The notes below the pieces were generated by a model. The model did not search any database and had not been told where the DNA came from. It saw only the letters and a list, made by a program, of their open reading frames with translations. A stretch of DNA of 64,000 bases from the NCBI GenBank assembly GCA_963989245.1, contig OZ022340.1, positions 51,484,851-51,548,850 of the forward strand, given 5' to 3'. How positions within the stretch are numbered: position 1 is the stretch's first letter; each line of letters starts with the position of its first letter. Positions 62,525 to 64,000 of the stretch are shown piece by piece. The position numbers and the translations under genes were made by a program. The DNA is from Nansenia antarctica. Its lineage: Eukaryota; Chordata; Actinopteri; Argentiniformes; Microstomatidae.

Positions 62525-64000
62525 GATGATGAGGTGGTTCTACAGAGCACCTTCACGTCGCAGCAGGCTCACCTGAAGCTGTGTCTGGCTGCAGAGGGCT
62601 TTGGCAGTAGACTCTGCTGTCTGGAGTCCACCTCCGACTGCAAGGTAAGGATCCCTGTCTCACTGACCTGTCTCACTGACCTGTCTCACTGACCTGTCTG
62701 GTGACGGAAAGCTGAATGGAGCTCTCTGTGTTGCAGGGGAGGCTGGTGGATGGGGTCATTGTAGTGCACAGAATGGTATAAGCAATCTATGGTACCATTC
62801 CTTATTCCATTCCCTTGCCTTACAATGAGCCCATCCTCCGATTTCTAACTTAGCCAGCCTCCCGCTGTTGTCTTGACAGTTGCCAAACACCTTCTACCCT
62901 TTATTAATAATTAAACAATTAAACACATGACATAATGACATAATTCCCACACACCTTACATGTCATCCCCCCTCCCCACCCAACCTCCCCCTGACCCAGC
63001 AAGCCCCCCACCCCCGCTTTCCCCACATTCTACCCTCTATAACCAGAAACACATGTTCCAGTAAAAACAAACAATGATGAAAAAAAAGATAAATTGATTG
63101 ATGATTTTGTCCCTGAATTCAATGAGCAGTGTTTTATAATTGTTGTGTAATTGTTTTTTTTTTCTTCTAGAATGTTCCCCCAGACTTGTCGGTGTGTGCC
63201 TTTGTCCTGGCCCAGTGTCTGTCTGTCAGAGCCCTGCAGGAGATGCTGGCCAAGAGAGTGGACCAGGCAGCAGGGGTGAGCTGACAGCTTGGGTGTCTTT
63301 CAAATAGTACTGTGCCAGGGGAGGCTAGTGGAGGCAGAATGAGGACATGCTTTTTGCAATGCATGGAATGGAATGAAGAATGGTACCAACTACATGACAA
63401 TAAGCCCGTCCTCTGATTTCTGCCTCCACCAGCCTCCCCAGTACATACTCACTACATTATAGTCATGAATGTGAATTGACATTGCAACTGCTGTAATACT
63501 AGAGTCATTGTTGTGTTGTGTTGTTTTACAGACTGGACATGGGGGCGGCCATCGCACTCTCCTCTACGGCCACGCTGTGCTTCTACGACACTCCTACAGC
63601 GGGATGGTGAGCACTCTCAACCAATCACTGGCTCTCTCTAGAGAGCAAAGACTTGCTGCATCGATCCTATTGGGCACTTGGCCCATTGAGTGGTTTGTGA
63701 AGCCGTTGATACAACTTGTTATGTTATAAGAGTTATAAGAGTTGTTTGGTTAGTGTTACCTATGTTTTTCTCCTCCAGTATCTTTGCTGCTTGTCCACAT
63801 CTTCAACTGATAAGCTGGCATTTGATGTAGGTCTGCAAGAGGATAAAACAGGTATGTACAATATATCACAGTTGGTAAAATGGACATCACAGGGAAATGC
63901 AAATTTGTTATTAGATCTAGATCTCTCTTCAGGAGGCCTGTGAATTGTTTGACTTCTCAATGTGTAATCAGGGGTAGGTCTACTCAAAACAAAAGGTTCA
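62525..64000 (+). CDS. ryr: Ryanodine receptor, exons 2-5 (partial gene)
   Basis: N-terminal part of the sarco/endoplasmic reticulum calcium release channel. Exons with consensus splice sites: 62525-62644 (120 bp, DDEVVLQSTFTSQQ...LCLAAEGFGSRLC), 63171-63275 (105 bp, NVPPDLSVCAFVLAQCLSVR), 63532-63606 (75 bp, GGGHRTLLYGHAVLLRHSYS) and 63779-63851 (73 bp, DKLAFDVGLQED). Sizes 120/105/75 agree with what I recall of vertebrate RYR exons 2-4, and phases join without a break. These residues form the first beta-trefoil (inositol trisphosphate/ryanodine receptor N-terminal domain). YLCCLSTS and NVPPDLS look nearest RYR2, but several core residues differ (S for C after VVLQ, C for F in RLCCLE, A for E in FVLAQ). 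Exon 1 lies upstream and later exons lie past the window. No disabling change is seen. Confidence 0.9.
62736..62863. mobile_element. Small MITE, copy 1 (intronic)
   Basis: Ends GGGGAGGCTGGTGGA and CCAGCCTCCC; inner sequence (GCACAGAATGG...ACAATGAGCCCATCCTCCGA) is shared with 63318-63439. Confidence 0.75.
63318..63439. mobile_element. Small MITE, copy 2 (intronic)
   Basis: Ends GGGGAGGCTAGTGGAGGC and GCCTCCACCAGCCTCCCC; same family and orientation as 62736-62863, on the other side of exon 3. Confidence 0.78.

Noticed and set aside
62217..62576. 119-residue frame rich in VCVCV
   Set aside because: It is a translation of the TG microsatellite.
63925..63955. CTCTCTTCAG followed by GAGGCCTGTGAATTG, resembling the start of ryanodine receptor exon 6 (EACWW)
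   Set aside because: In the phase set by exon 5 it reads a stop after three codons and lacks the following WW residues. A chance match in the intron is more likely.

Overview
This is eukaryotic DNA, almost certainly from a teleost fish. It is AT-rich, has spliced genes, carries tRNA-derived SINEs with a teleost-type tail, and contains LINE, Gypsy, BEL/Pao, hAT, EnSpm/CACTA, PIF/Harbinger, IS630/Tc1 and IS3EU-like elements nested in one another. The only recognisable conserved host gene is at the right end: four consecutive exons (62525-63851, + strand) of a ryanodine receptor, cut off by the window edge.

Layout from left to right. 1-3755: a degraded L1-clade LINE whose ORF2 is split in frame by a solo LTR. 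4785-9791: an exon of a Mutator-like transposase-domain gene (minus strand), split by a chromodomain Gypsy element (4869-9459). 9890-11993: a jockey-superfamily LINE (minus). 12161-13236: a duplicated coiled-coil coding segment around a tRNA-Ile 3' half. 13609-14538: a non-autonomous DNA element that keeps a THAP-like first exon. 14923-25446: a 10.5 kb inverted-repeat element with 6-bp target duplications and an IS3EU-like zinc-ribbon/integrase transposase, filled with a CACTA derivative, LINE pieces, 32-bp minisatellites and a palindrome bearing tRNA-like modules. 25985-33104: a LINE endonuclease fragment, a hAT remnant, an IS630/Tc1-type transposase and a Harbinger transposase. 33510-39250: an endogenous retrovirus 3' end with three levels of nesting and two inverted hAT copies of equal length. 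40198-40791: an unrecognised small gene with a SUMO-interacting-like motif.

40841-60931 is one large EnSpm/CACTA element of about 20 kb. It has subterminal repeats, a tnp2-type transposase (49129-51129) and a second spliced gene (51444-53505). The 4.35 kb element at 15995-20346 is its deletion derivative. Inside it sit a young CsRn1-like Gypsy element (41418-45952) and a very young BEL/Pao element (54198-60246).

The most striking object is that BEL/Pao element. Its single open frame (55325-59098) begins as a normal Gag-protease. The reverse transcriptase, RNase H and integrase are gone, replaced in frame by an intronless piece of the host splicing factor PRPF40A (WW and FF domains). The frame ends in a BEL-type C-terminal tail. 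Both 1089-bp LTRs have the same length and look identical, and the 5-bp target duplication is intact. It therefore looks like a recent transduction of a host mRNA by an LTR retrotransposon, analogous to gag-onc fusions in retroviruses.
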